Source of the DNA: an uncultured Prevotellaceae bacterium
GTDB taxonomy: Bacteria > Bacteroidota > Bacteroidia > Bacteroidales > Muribaculaceae
Reading direction: 5' to 3'
DNA: 64,000 bases
NCBI GenBank assembly: GCA_900541935.1
Contig: UQLZ01000004.1
Span: 22,712-86,711 of the forward strand
Positions 17,546-26,676 of the stretch are shown here, one piece after another. Numbering within the stretch: position 1 is the stretch's first letter; each line of letters opens with the position of its first letter. Under the pieces are notes generated by a model, which did not search any database, was not told the DNA's origin, and was given only the letters and a program-made list of their open reading frames with translations. A program made the position numbers and the translations under genes.

Positions 17546-18436
17546 ATGAAAACAAAACTATTATTAATCGCATTGGCTGTGGCTGGTGTTTCAACTGCTC
17601 AGAATGTGAGCGTTGTAAGCAAGACACAGTTGCTTTCAGGAGTTGAAAGCGAATGCTACAACCCGGTAATCAGTGCCGACGGTTCAAAGATTCTCTTCAC
17701 AGGGGAGGCATATCATGGACTAAAAATGTATGATGTTGTAGATAATGTTACAACAAAGATTTCTGAGAAAGAGATGGCTGGATTTTTCCCGGTATTCTCA
17801 TCAGATAACAATAAAGTGTATTTCTTAAGCCAGGTGCGCAAGGACATGCGAGTTTACCGTGCGATGAACGAGTACACAGTAGGCAAGGCAGAGCGCCAGA
17901 TAACAGACTACACTCGCGGAATGACAAGCCCGGTTGCAATGGCAAATGGAGTTTGTGTTGTGACAGAGGGCGGCAGAAGCCTAAAGGGAGCACAGTCCAA
18001 TTTATATGTTTATGCAGACAAGGCAGAGTTGGTAGTCGTTAAGAACGGCGTTGAAAAAAGACTGTCACCAGTGCAAACTCCTTATACATACTTGTGGACA
18101 AGTTTGTCACCAGACAAGACAAAGATTTTGTTCTATGCAGGCGGAAAGGGTGCATACGTATGTGACTTGAACGGTAATGTATTGGCAAACCTTGGCGTTT
18201 GCGAGTCACCGGCATGGTGTGGTAACGGTCATGTTGTTTTCAGCAAGTCAACACACGACGGCCACCAGTACGAGTCAGCAAAGTTGGTTGTGAAATCGCT
18301 TGACGGCAAGGTAACAGCCGATTTGACCCGTCCAGAATCAATGTCAATGACCCCGAGTGCAACAGCCGATGGTAAGAAGGTCGTTTACAGCACAATTGAT
18401 GGTAGAATGTTCTTAATGGAGTTGAATATTAAATAA
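17546..18436 (+). CDS. Exported PD40/TolB-like beta-propeller protein
   Basis: 296-residue protein with a signal peptide (LLLIALAVAGVSTAQ) and several WD40-like PD40 strands: NPVISADGSKILFTGEAYH, FPVFSSDNNKVYFLS, SLSPDKTKILFYAGGKG and PSATADGKKVVYST. Such propellers usually bind proteins or glycans, and no catalytic motif is seen. It lacks a T9SS sorting domain, so it is probably periplasmic, unlike its two neighbours. It lies 22 bases after the glycosidase and 8 bases before the amidase, so the three are co-transcribed. The specific role is unknown. Confidence 0.8.
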   Translation: MKTKLLLIALAVAGVSTAQNVSVVSKTQLLSGVESECYNPVISADGSKILFTGEAYHGLKMYDVVDNVTTKISEKEMAGFFPVFSSDNNKVYFLSQVRKDMRVYRAMNEYTVGKAERQITDYTRGMTSPVAMANGVCVVTEGGRSLKGAQSNLYVYADKAELVVVKNGVEKRLSPVQTPYTYLWTSLSPDKTKILFYAGGKGAYVCDLNGNVLANLGVCESPAWCGNGHVVFSKSTHDGHQYESAKLVVKSLDGKVTADLTRPESMSMTPSATADGKKVVYSTIDGRMFLMELNIK

Positions 18437-18444
18437 TTAGCACA

Positions 18445-20859
18445 ATGAAAAAAGTAGGATTATTTATAATGGCATTGGCTACTGCAATTTGTGCTAATGC
18501 AACTGATTTGAAAGACCTTAAGATTTATGTAAACCCGGGTCACGGTGGTCATGATTCAGATGACCGTAACGTTGCCGTTCCTCCATTTGAAGGTGGAGAT
18601 CCTGAAGGTTATTGGGAATCAAACAGTAACTTGGTAAAAGGTCTTGAAATGCGAGATATGCTCAAGAGTTTTGGAGCAGATGTAATGATGAGCCGTACAA
18701 CAAATACAACGGCCGATGACCGTGGTTTGACAGAAATAGGTCTTGAGGCAAATGCATACGGTGCAGATTTCTTCTTCTCCATTCACAGTAATGCTACGGG
18801 AACAGCTAGCCGAGTTAACCAACCATTGATGCTTTATCGTGGCTTTAACAATGACCCTGTTTGGCCTGAGGCTAAGGTTATGTCAGAAATTCTTAACAAG
18901 CAGTTGCTTGAAAACCGTGTAACTTCTTGGTCAAGCGAGAATTTGTGGCTTGCCGGAGACTATGATTTCTATGATTGGGGCGTAGGTGTCGGTCTTGGCG
19001 TTTTGCGTAAGTTGCAAGTGCCAGGAATGCTTTCAGAAGGTTCTTACCACGACTATATTCCTGAAACATATCGTTTGCTTAACAGTGATTTCTGTTGGTT
19101 AGAGGCTTACCATTTTGTTAAGTCTGTTATGGAGTTTTTTAAGGCTTCAGAAACATTCTCAACTGGTGTGGTTGCTGGTATGGTAATGGATAGCCGTCTG
19201 ATTAGAACAGAGCCTATTTATAAAGGCATTTTCTATGGCCACGACAAGGCAAAACCTGTTTGTGGTGCTACCGTAGAACTTGTTGACGGAACTGGTGCTG
19301 TTGTTGATTCTTATAAAACTGACGAATATTTCAATGGCGTGTTTATGTTCAAGAGCGTAAAACCTGGTGATTATAAATTAGTCGTTAAGCACCCAGAATA
19401 CCGTCCGTTTGAAGAAGCAATATCAGTTGCGGCAAATACAGTTACTTATAATAATCCTGTGGTTGATAGAGTCAGAAATACAGCCCCAGAGGTTACAGAA
19501 TATTCTCCAATATGGAAAGAAGGAGATAAGGCTATTGCATGTAATACTCCTATCCGCATCACATTCAACTGGGATATGGATACAGAGTCTGTTGAAAAGG
19601 CATTCTCCATCACACCAGCCGTAGAAGGAACCATCACATGGGAAGAATCACAATATGTACTTGTGTTTACGCCTAAGAAGGTCTATGATACAAATACAGT
19701 CTATACCGTTAAGATTGACAAGTCTGCAAAGCACCCGGAAAATATAGCGATGGGTAAGGATTTTTCTTTCACATTCAAGACTGCAGACTACAATACTTAT
19801 GAAATAGTTGCAGCAAATCCAGCAGAAAATTCAAAGGTTCATTATCAGAAGCCAACTGTTCATTTCATCTTCCCATCACATCCTAATACATCATTTATTC
19901 AGGATGAGATTACCGTTACAGATGAGTCAGGTGCGAAGTTGAGCTATAACGTGCGTTCAAAGAAATTCAGCAAGGCAACAGATGATTTCGGATTCTTCCA
20001 GATAAAGTTGTCAAAGGATCTGACAGCAGGCAAGACTTACTATGTAAATGTTGCGGAAACAGTAAGAGACGCATTCGATATCCCAATTGCACAAGCGAGC
20101 AAGTATGCGTTCACAGCAGTCGATGCTTCTGTAGATAACGAGTCATTTACAATGTTGGAAGCCTTTGATGCAACCGGTCTTCTTGTAAAGAATACTGACA
20201 AGCAAGTGAATGTGGCGTCAACATCGGTAGCATTAGATAAGACAAATAAACTTGAAGGAGTTGGCTGTTGGAAGATGTTCTACAAGTTCAGCGGAATTGA
20301 CAAAGCCGGTAAGGCATACTATAACTATGCTGGAGCATCAGTAGTTGATGGAAATAAGGATGCCAACTTGCGATTTTATGGTGATATGAGTATGAATGAA
20401 CTTAAGATTGTCGTTACCAGCGAGGATGGCTCTAACGAAAAAGAATTGCCATTGTGTAAACTTGATTTCTTCGGCTGGCAGACAGTAACTATTCCAGCAG
20501 GAACAATGTCTGGCAATTATAAGATTAAACATTTTGTCGTTGACAAGGAAGCGGGCAACAAGTATGGATTGACAGGTAATGTCTATGTTGATAAATTGTC
20601 ATCAGGTATTTCTGAAGGTGGCGTTGAAGCTATCGAAACAGAAAGTGTTAGAGTTTATCCTAACCCTGCATCAGAATTGCTTATTGCTAATGCTGACAAA
20701 ACAATTCTTGGAATGGAACTTGTAACGCTTGACGGTAAGACTGTTTCTGCTGTATCAGGCAATGTTATGAATGTAACATCTGTAGCAGAAGGTATGTATA
20801 TCGTGAAGATATTCACACAAAACGGTTATGGTGTTAAGAAAGTTGCAGTAAAGCACTAA
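18445..20859 (+). CDS. Secreted N-acetylmuramoyl-L-alanine amidase (Amidase_3) with T9SS sorting domain
   Basis: 804-residue exported zinc amidase that would cut the bond between MurNAc and the stem peptide. After the signal peptide, residues about 25-235 form an Amidase_3 domain with zinc ligands H33 (NPGHGGHD), E58 and H114 (SIHSNAT) and catalytic E198 (MLSEGSYHDY). A carboxypeptidase-regulatory-like beta domain follows (about 245-335), then two Ig-like domains (about 345-560), a carbohydrate-binding-like region, and a T9SS type A sorting domain (VRVYPNPASELLIANADK). The sorting domain implies action outside the cell or on its surface, so foreign walls are a plausible target. It is the last gene of its operon, with a terminator at 20876-20917. 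Confidence 0.9.
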   Translation: MKKVGLFIMALATAICANATDLKDLKIYVNPGHGGHDSDDRNVAVPPFEGGDPEGYWESNSNLVKGLEMRDMLKSFGADVMMSRTTNTTADDRGLTEIGLEANAYGADFFFSIHSNATGTASRVNQPLMLYRGFNNDPVWPEAKVMSEILNKQLLENRVTSWSSENLWLAGDYDFYDWGVGVGLGVLRKLQVPGMLSEGSYHDYIPETYRLLNSDFCWLEAYHFVKSVMEFFKASETFSTGVVAGMVMDSRLIRTEPIYKGIFYGHDKAKPVCGATVELVDGTGAVVDSYKTDEYFNGVFMFKSVKPGDYKLVVKHPEYRPFEEAISVAANTVTYNNPVVDRVRNTAPEVTEYSPIWKEGDKAIACNTPIRITFNWDMDTESVEKAFSITPAVEGTITWEESQYVLVFTPKKVYDTNTVYTVKIDKSAKHPENIAMGKDFSFTFKTADYNTYEIVAANPAENSKVHYQKPTVHFIFPSHPNTSFIQDEITVTDESGAKLSYNVRSKKFSKATDDFGFFQIKLSKDLTAGKTYYVNVAETVRDAFDIPIAQASKYAFTAVDASVDNESFTMLEAFDATGLLVKNTDKQVNVASTSVALDKTNKLEGVGCWKMFYKFSGIDKAGKAYYNYAGASVVDGNKDANLRFYGDMSMNELKIVVTSEDGSNEKELPLCKLDFFGWQTVTIPAGTMSGNYKIKHFVVDKEAGNKYGLTGNVYVDKLSSGISEGGVEAIETESVRVYPNPASELLIANADKTILGMELVTLDGKTVSAVSGNVMNVTSVAEGMYIVKIFTQNGYGVKKVAVKH

Positions 20860-20875
20860 AATATATCTAATATTT

Positions 20876-20917
20876 AAGTGGTTGCGTCAGAATGCAAATT
20901 TTGATGCAACCACTTTT
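20876..20917 (+). terminator. Intrinsic terminator of the secreted amidase operon
   Basis: Stem AAGTGGTTGC / GCAACCACTT with a 20-base loop and a T6 run. The rest of the 290-base gap up to 21152 holds a short inverted repeat (ATCAAG/CTTGAT, about 20988-21005), the next promoter, and no gene that I can see. Confidence 0.85.
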
Positions 20918-21122
20918 TTGTGCGTAAAAATTGATAAAATTTAATGTGCTGAGTGGGTCAGACGGAAATTTACTCACATTAGAATAATCAAGTAGCATCT
21001 TGATGTTACAAAGCAGTTCCCAATTTTAACGGACAGCCTTTTTGTGTTTTTACAATGGAAATTATGTTATCAAACATAAAAAAACAATTTCGTTTTATAA
21101 TAACAATTTTCGATTTATTCAC

Positions 21123-21130
21123 TAAATTTG
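21123..21130 (+). promoter_or_regulatory. Promoter -7 element TAAATTTG for the sugar kinase gene
   Basis: Perfect TAnnTTTG match 21 bases before the ATG at 21152. Confidence 0.65.
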
Positions 21131-21151
21131 TAAATTACAAAATAAGAAGAT

Positions 21152-21988
21152 ATGATAATAATAGCAGATAGTAGTGCGTCTCGAACGGAGTGGGTGCTTG
21201 TAGATGAAGGAGCTGTTGTGGAGCATGCCTTTACAAAAGGACTTAATCCGTTTTTTCAGACTCGCCGTGAAATTAGCCATAGTATCCGTTTAGAGTTGCC
21301 AGAGGCTTTCTTGAAGCGTCGATGGGAGCATATTTACTTTTATGGAGCAGGATGCTCTAATTCTGATAAGAAAAAAGTTGTTGAAGCGTCATTGGTGGCT
21401 CAATTTAAAACACCCGTTACGGTTGAAAGTGATTTGCTTGGAGCCGCACGCGGTCTGTTAATTAACGAGCCTGGCATTGCTTGTATTCTTGGCAGTGGTT
21501 CTAACTCTTGCTATTATGATGGTAAGTATATTGTTAAAAATGTTAGGTCTCTCGGATTTGTGCTTGGTGATGAAGGCAGTGCTTCCTATATTGGAAAGAG
21601 GTTCGTTAGTGATTGTCTTAAGGATATTGCCCCAGAGCAGTTGAGAAATTCGTTCTACGAGTATATCAATAAAACCCCAGATGAAATTATGTCTTCTGTT
21701 TATGACAACTCGTTGCCTGGTAATACTTTGAGCGTTTATTCACGATTCTTGATGGATAAGATTGACCAGGATTACGTTTATTCCATAATTTCTGACAGTT
21801 TTGACCAATTCTTCAAGCGCAATGTTGTGCAGTATGATTATGAAGGAAAAGTGGTATGCTTTGTTGGCTCAAATGCGTGCGCTTATTCAGGTATATTGCA
21901 TGAGGTCGCTGAAAAATATAATATTACCATAAAAAAGATTTTGCCAAGTTCGATTCCAGGACTGGTGAAATATCATTCTGTTGAGTAA
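21152..21988 (+). CDS. BadF/BadG-type ATPase, N-acetylglucosamine kinase-like (MurK paralogue)
   Basis: 278-residue ASKHA-fold kinase relative, clearly paralogous to the MurK candidate at 35564-36412 (shared FYGAGC / YYGAGC, GSNSCYYDGK, LGDEGS, and C-terminal GLVKYHS). The family phosphorylates amino sugars such as GlcNAc or MurNAc. Its nucleotide loops are unusual: phosphate-1 reads DSSASRTEW where MurK has DCGSTKIDW, and LGDEGSASYIG replaces LGDEGSGAVLG. The candidate catalytic Asp in SDLLGAARG is kept. It may be an active kinase of other specificity, or a regulatory or sensor relative. It has its own promoter and lies 164 bases before the long salvage operon. Confidence 0.82.
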   Translation: MIIIADSSASRTEWVLVDEGAVVEHAFTKGLNPFFQTRREISHSIRLELPEAFLKRRWEHIYFYGAGCSNSDKKKVVEASLVAQFKTPVTVESDLLGAARGLLINEPGIACILGSGSNSCYYDGKYIVKNVRSLGFVLGDEGSASYIGKRFVSDCLKDIAPEQLRNSFYEYINKTPDEIMSSVYDNSLPGNTLSVYSRFLMDKIDQDYVYSIISDSFDQFFKRNVVQYDYEGKVVCFVGSNACAYSGILHEVAEKYNITIKKILPSSIPGLVKYHSVE

Positions 21989-22113
21989 ACATTATTGATT
22001 GATTTGGTATATTTAATTCATTCTCATTTCTAAAAATAAATATCAAAATATTAAATAATGTTTAATAGGGTCATTTTGATTATATAAATTTTTCTTGAAT
22101 TATTAGATTATAT

Positions 22114-22121
22114 TAAATTTG
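22114..22121 (+). promoter_or_regulatory. Promoter -7 element TAAATTTG of the peptidoglycan-salvage operon
   Basis: Perfect TAnnTTTG match 31 bases before the first gene (22153). No terminator-like hairpin was noticed in the short gaps of the next 15 kb, so this may drive ten genes. Confidence 0.6.
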
Positions 22122-22152
22122 CGAGACATAATCGCCTAACATATAAAGAATC

Positions 22153-25100
22153 ATGCGCAAGATTTCTATTTTTTTAGCGATGGCATTTATGGGCTCAACT
22201 ATGCTTTTTGCAGAAGTTAAGCCTTTGTCTGAAGATAAGTGCCAGAAAATTAATGACATAGTAAAATCTACTATGCCAGGAAATTTAGTTATTGGAAAGG
22301 TAGAGGTTTCTTCAATCGAAGTTGACAGTAAAGCAAAGGTCGTTAGAGTAAAAATGAACGAAAACTTTGCTTATATTCCATTTGATAGGGGTTATCTTGA
22401 CTCTTTGCGTGATAATGTAAAGGAATCTCTTGGAAAACAATATGCAAAGTATAAGGTTGTTCTTGAGGTAAACGAGCGTTCTGCATACGATTATCTTTAT
22501 GATTCAAAATTATCTTATACAAAAAGGAAGAATAAAGAAAAATTTGTATATTCAACAGATCCTGTTAAGCATCCAACCCGCGGTCTTGATGGTAAGATTA
22601 TAGCAATGTGGCAGAGTCACGGTTGGTATTTTGAGCAGTCTGTTGACCGTTGGCAGTGGCAAAGAGCGCGAATTTTCCAGACAGTGGAAGATTTGTACAC
22701 TCAGAGTTTTGTTATGCCTTATTTGATGCCAATGCTTGAAAATGCAGGTGCTTACGTTATCAGCCCTCGCGAAAGAGATACTCGCTCCGTAGAGTTGATT
22801 GTTGATAACGACGGTGGTAATAGCGTTGGAAAGTACGAAGAAGGTAATACAAAGTATAACTGGTCTGAAGGAGGAGTAGGTTTTGCCTATAAGCAAAAAC
22901 AGTACGAAGGTTTTGAAAACCCTTTTAAGACTGGTACATACCGTCAGATTAAGTCTGTTAAAAAGGAAAGCGACACTTCGGTAGCAAAGTGGAGAGTTAA
23001 TGTTCCTGAAACAGGAAAGTATGCAGTATATGTTTCTTATGCTACAGTTGAAAATAGTGCAAAAGATGCGCACTATACAGTGAATAGCAGTGCAGGCAAG
23101 CATGAGTTTATCGTTAACCAGACAATGGGTGGCGGTACATGGGTCTATCTCGGACATTTCTATTTCACAAAGAAAGATGGAGCGCTCATAGAACTTGGAA
23201 ATGCATCTTCTGATAAAAACGCAATTATTACAGCCGATGCTGTGAAAATTGGTGGCGGTATGGGCAATATCGCTCGCAAAGTTTCGGACGTTGTAACTGC
23301 AAACGTGAAGAGTTCTGAAAGCGACAAAAAGGCAGAAATCTTGAAACCAAGAGTTAAGAGTGATTATGCAATAAGTGGTTATCCAAGATTTACAGAAGCG
23401 GCAAGATATTGGTTGCAATGGGCAGGTATTCCAGATTCTGTGTATTCTCCATCGAATGGAGCTAATGACTATACTGATGACTATAAATGTCGTGGTATAT
23501 GGGTTAATTATCTCGCAGGTGGCTCTTCGGTGCTTCCTAAGCAAAAAGGCTTGAATATTCCTGTTGACATGTCATTTGCATTCCACTCAGATGCTGGAAC
23601 AACAATGGATAATACTATTATCGGTACCCTTGGTATCTATTGTACTAAGGGAGACAAATATGAAAACGGAACAGACCGTTTGGTCTCTCATAAGTTGACA
23701 AATTATGTTATGACTAATATTTGCAATGATGTTGCTGCTAAATTCGACAGCCAATGGGTTCGTCGTGGAATGTGGGACAAGTCTTATTTTGAGGCACGTG
23801 TTCCGGAAGTTCCGGCAATGCTTCTCGAGTTGCTTTCACACCAGAACCTGGCAGATATGCGTTACGGTCTTGATCCGGCATTCCGTTTTACAGTGAGTCG
23901 TGCCATCTATAAAGGTATTGTTGAGTTCTTTGCAAATCAGGAAGGAATTAAGAATTATGAGTTCCAGCCATTGCCTGTAAATAGTTTTGCAGTAACACCA
24001 GCAGGGGAGAAGTCTTTCAAATTGACTTGGAAACCTACAGCCGACACGTTGTCAACAAGAGCAGATGCTAAAAGTTATATAGTATATGAGCGCACTGGCG
24101 AAGGCGGTTTCCGTCAGGTTGCTATTACAGAAAATACTGAATATACAGTGACAGTAAGCGATAATGCTGTTCATAGTTATCAGATTGTTGCTCAAAATAA
24201 TGGCGGTATAAGCTTCCCGTCAGAAACCCTTTCACTTGGCGTAGCCGATAATTCAAAGGGTAACGTTATGGTGGTTAACGGATTTACACGCGTTTCTGCT
24301 CCAGACAGTTTTGATTCTGGCGAAATTGCAGGATTTATGCCAGCATACGATAATGGCGTTCCTTATATAAATGATATAAGTTATATCGGTGAGATGGTTG
24401 AATTCCGTCGCGAATTACCGTGGATGACCGACGAGGCTTGCGGCTTTGGAACAAGTCGCTCAAATTATGAAACAAAGGTGATTGCCGGTAACACATTTGA
24501 TTTTCCTGTTGTTCATGGTCAGTCTATTCTTGACGCAGGCTATTCTTTCGTGTCATCAAGTCTTGAGGCAGTAGAGAATGGCAGAATTGACCTCAAGCAA
24601 TATAAAGTTGTTGATTTGATTCTTGGAAAGCAGAAGACAACCGTTATCGGTCGTGGTGAAAAAGCAGATAAGTTTGCTATTTTCAGTGATGCTTTGCAGA
24701 GTGCAGTTAAGCAGTACTGTGAGGCTGGAGGTAATGTCTTTGTCAGCGGTTCTTATGTTGCTTCTGATATTTGGGACAACAAGAAAGCAGAGGAGTCAAA
24801 GAAGGAATTTGCTTCAAAGGTACTTGGCTACAAGTGGGGCGTTGGTCAAGCCGCATACGAAGGCGAAGTGAAGTTCGTTCCAACATATTTTGATGACTTT
24901 ACAACAGGAAATTGCACTTTTACACAAAAGTATAATGAAGATATATATGCAGTTGAGTCTCCTGATGCAGTTATGCCTGCAGATAAGGATAAGGGCTGCA
25001 CATTGTTAAGATATAGTGAGAACAACATCTCTGCAGGTGTTGTCAACGATTTCGGCGGATACAAGACATGCGTCGTTGGTTTCCCGTTTGAAACAATCAA

Positions 25101-25167
25101 GTGCAAGGAGCAGCGAGATAATTTGATGCGTCAAGTCCTTGACTTCTTTACAAATGAGAAAAAATAA
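22153..25167 (+). CDS. Periplasmic N-acetylmuramoyl-L-alanine amidase-like protein with golvesin domain insert
   Basis: 1004-residue exported protein; relatives are often labelled xanthan lyase. After the signal peptide (ISIFLAMAFMGSTMLFA) comes a start region of unknown fold, then the first half of an Amidase_3-like fold: H156 in MWQSHGWYF and E179 in VEDLYTQ. A golvesin-C-like beta-sandwich is inserted at about residues 215-375 (VAKWRVNVPETGKYAVYVSY). The second amidase half follows: H478 in FAFHSDAG and E559 in PAMLLELLSH. After that come a fibronectin III-like domain (about 615-700) and a C-terminal Rossmann-like part. There is no T9SS domain, so it is probably periplasmic. As first gene of the salvage operon it probably removes stem peptides. 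The zinc residues are assigned by pattern only. Confidence 0.8.
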   Translation: MRKISIFLAMAFMGSTMLFAEVKPLSEDKCQKINDIVKSTMPGNLVIGKVEVSSIEVDSKAKVVRVKMNENFAYIPFDRGYLDSLRDNVKESLGKQYAKYKVVLEVNERSAYDYLYDSKLSYTKRKNKEKFVYSTDPVKHPTRGLDGKIIAMWQSHGWYFEQSVDRWQWQRARIFQTVEDLYTQSFVMPYLMPMLENAGAYVISPRERDTRSVELIVDNDGGNSVGKYEEGNTKYNWSEGGVGFAYKQKQYEGFENPFKTGTYRQIKSVKKESDTSVAKWRVNVPETGKYAVYVSYATVENSAKDAHYTVNSSAGKHEFIVNQTMGGGTWVYLGHFYFTKKDGALIELGNASSDKNAIITADAVKIGGGMGNIARKVSDVVTANVKSSESDKKAEILKPRVKSDYAISGYPRFTEAARYWLQWAGIPDSVYSPSNGANDYTDDYKCRGIWVNYLAGGSSVLPKQKGLNIPVDMSFAFHSDAGTTMDNTIIGTLGIYCTKGDKYENGTDRLVSHKLTNYVMTNICNDVAAKFDSQWVRRGMWDKSYFEARVPEVPAMLLELLSHQNLADMRYGLDPAFRFTVSRAIYKGIVEFFANQEGIKNYEFQPLPVNSFAVTPAGEKSFKLTWKPTADTLSTRADAKSYIVYERTGEGGFRQVAITENTEYTVTVSDNAVHSYQIVAQNNGGISFPSETLSLGVADNSKGNVMVVNGFTRVSAPDSFDSGEIAGFMPAYDNGVPYINDISYIGEMVEFRRELPWMTDEACGFGTSRSNYETKVIAGNTFDFPVVHGQSILDAGYSFVSSSLEAVENGRIDLKQYKVVDLILGKQKTTVIGRGEKADKFAIFSDALQSAVKQYCEAGGNVFVSGSYVASDIWDNKKAEESKKEFASKVLGYKWGVGQAAYEGEVKFVPTYFDDFTTGNCTFTQKYNEDIYAVESPDAVMPADKDKGCTLLRYSENNISAGVVNDFGGYKTCVVGFPFETIKCKEQRDNLMRQVLDFFTNEKK

Positions 25168-25209
25168 ATTATAAATAATACAAATCAAAAATAAAAACCA
25201 TTTAAAATT

Positions 25210-26676
25210 ATGAGTAAGATTAATTGCTTTATCCCTTTCCTCAACGCAGAGCAAGTTGAGAAGACAGTTGCTGGATTGAAAGAATCAGCCCTTGTGTCTA
25301 AAATCTTTTTGTTGGCAGGTGCCGATGCTGAAGGTACAGTAGAAGGCTGTGAAAAGATTGATATCAAAGGTCTTGAAAGCAGCGATACAATGAAGAAAAT
25401 TGCTGCTAATGCAGATGCTGATTATGTTCTTCTTTATACTAAGTATAATACCCTCGAATTTGGTATGTTTGCTTTGGAAAGAATGGTAAGAATTGCAAAC
25501 GATTCTGCTGCTGGTATGGTTTATGCTGACCACTACAATGTTGTTGGCGATACTAAATCAAACGCTCCTGTTATTGACTATCAGGAAGGTAGTTTGCGTA
25601 ACGATTTCGACTTCGGTTCTGTTCTTATGTTCAACGCTGCTGCATTCAAGAATGCTGCTGCTAAAATCAGTAAAGAATATGAATTTGCAGGTCTTTATGA
25701 TATCCGCTTGAAAGTTACTCAAGAAGGTGCTGAATTGGTTCACATTAACGAATACTTGTATTCAGATGTTGAAAATGATACTCGTAAGAGTGGTGAAAAG
25801 ATTTTCGACTACGTTGACCCAAGAAACAGAGGCGTTCAAATCGAAATGGAGGAGGCTTGTACAGACCACTTGAAGGTTATCGGCGGTTACTTGGCTCCTG
25901 AATTCAAGAAAATCGAGTTCGATAAAGGTGAATTCGAATACGAAGCATCTGTTATCATCCCGGTAAGAAACCGTATCAGAACAATCCGCGACGCTATCAA
26001 GTCTGTTTTGATGCAAAAGACTGATTTCAAGTTCAACCTTATTGTTATCGATAACCTTTCTACTGACGGTACTACCGAGGCTATCGATGAATTTAAGGAT
26101 GACGAAAGACTTATACATATTATTCCGGAAAGAAATGACCTCGGTATCGGCGGTTGCTGGAACCTTGGTGTTCACCATCCAAAATGCGGTAAGTTCGCTA
26201 TTCAATTGGACAGTGATGACGTTTACAAAGATGAGAATACTTTGACTACTATGGTTAACGCATTCTACGAGCAAAACTGTGCAATGGTAGTTGGTACATA
26301 TATGATGACTGACTTCAACATGAATATGATTGCTCCGGGTATCATTGACCACAAGGAATGGACTCCAGAAAACGGTAGAAACAATGCTTTGAGAATCAAT
26401 GGTCTTGGTGCTCCTCGTGCTTTCTATACTCCAGTTCTTCGCGAAGTTAAGGTGCCTAACACAAGTTATGGTGAAGACTATGCTCTTGGCTTGAACTTCT
26501 CAAGAGAATACCAAATCGGTCGTGTTTATGACGTTGTTTACTTGTGCCGTCGTTGGGACGATAACTCTGACGCTTCTTTGGACGTTGTGAAGATGAACGG
26601 TCACAACCTTTACAAAGACAGAATCCGTACTTGGGAACTTAAAGCACGTATCGCATTTAATAAAAACAAAAAATAA
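25210..26676 (+). CDS. Glycosyltransferase family 2 protein with extra N-terminal domain
   Basis: 488-residue cytoplasmic protein without membrane segments. The C-terminal half holds a GT-A domain: VIIPVRNRIRTIRDAIKSVL, DNLSTDGTTEAID and the metal/nucleotide site QLDSDDVYKDENT. The N-terminal 230 residues resemble a second, degenerate GT-A-like domain (YADHYNVVGD) without a clear DxD. GT-A enzymes use nucleotide sugars. The next gene overlaps its stop codon by one base (TAATG), so the two are translationally coupled. A glycosyltransferase is unexpected in a degradation operon. The acceptor and donor are unknown. Confidence 0.85.
   Translation: MSKINCFIPFLNAEQVEKTVAGLKESALVSKIFLLAGADAEGTVEGCEKIDIKGLESSDTMKKIAANADADYVLLYTKYNTLEFGMFALERMVRIANDSAAGMVYADHYNVVGDTKSNAPVIDYQEGSLRNDFDFGSVLMFNAAAFKNAAAKISKEYEFAGLYDIRLKVTQEGAELVHINEYLYSDVENDTRKSGEKIFDYVDPRNRGVQIEMEEACTDHLKVIGGYLAPEFKKIEFDKGEFEYEASVIIPVRNRIRTIRDAIKSVLMQKTDFKFNLIVIDNLSTDGTTEAIDEFKDDERLIHIIPERNDLGIGGCWNLGVHHPKCGKFAIQLDSDDVYKDENTLTTMVNAFYEQNCAMVVGTYMMTDFNMNMIAPGIIDHKEWTPENGRNNALRINGLGAPRAFYTPVLREVKVPNTSYGEDYALGLNFSREYQIGRVYDVVYLCRRWDDNSDASLDVVKMNGHNLYKDRIRTWELKARIAFNKNKK

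Noticed and set aside
22552..23544. 330-codon open frame on the minus strand opposite the golvesin amidase gene
   Set aside because: It is fully antisense to a well-supported gene, rich in Cys, Ile and Ser as expected for a shadow frame, and has no recognisable domain.
25762..26352. 196-codon minus-strand frame opposite the GT2 gene
   Set aside because: Shadow of a conserved gene; no domain, no promoter box and no spacing that fits an operon.
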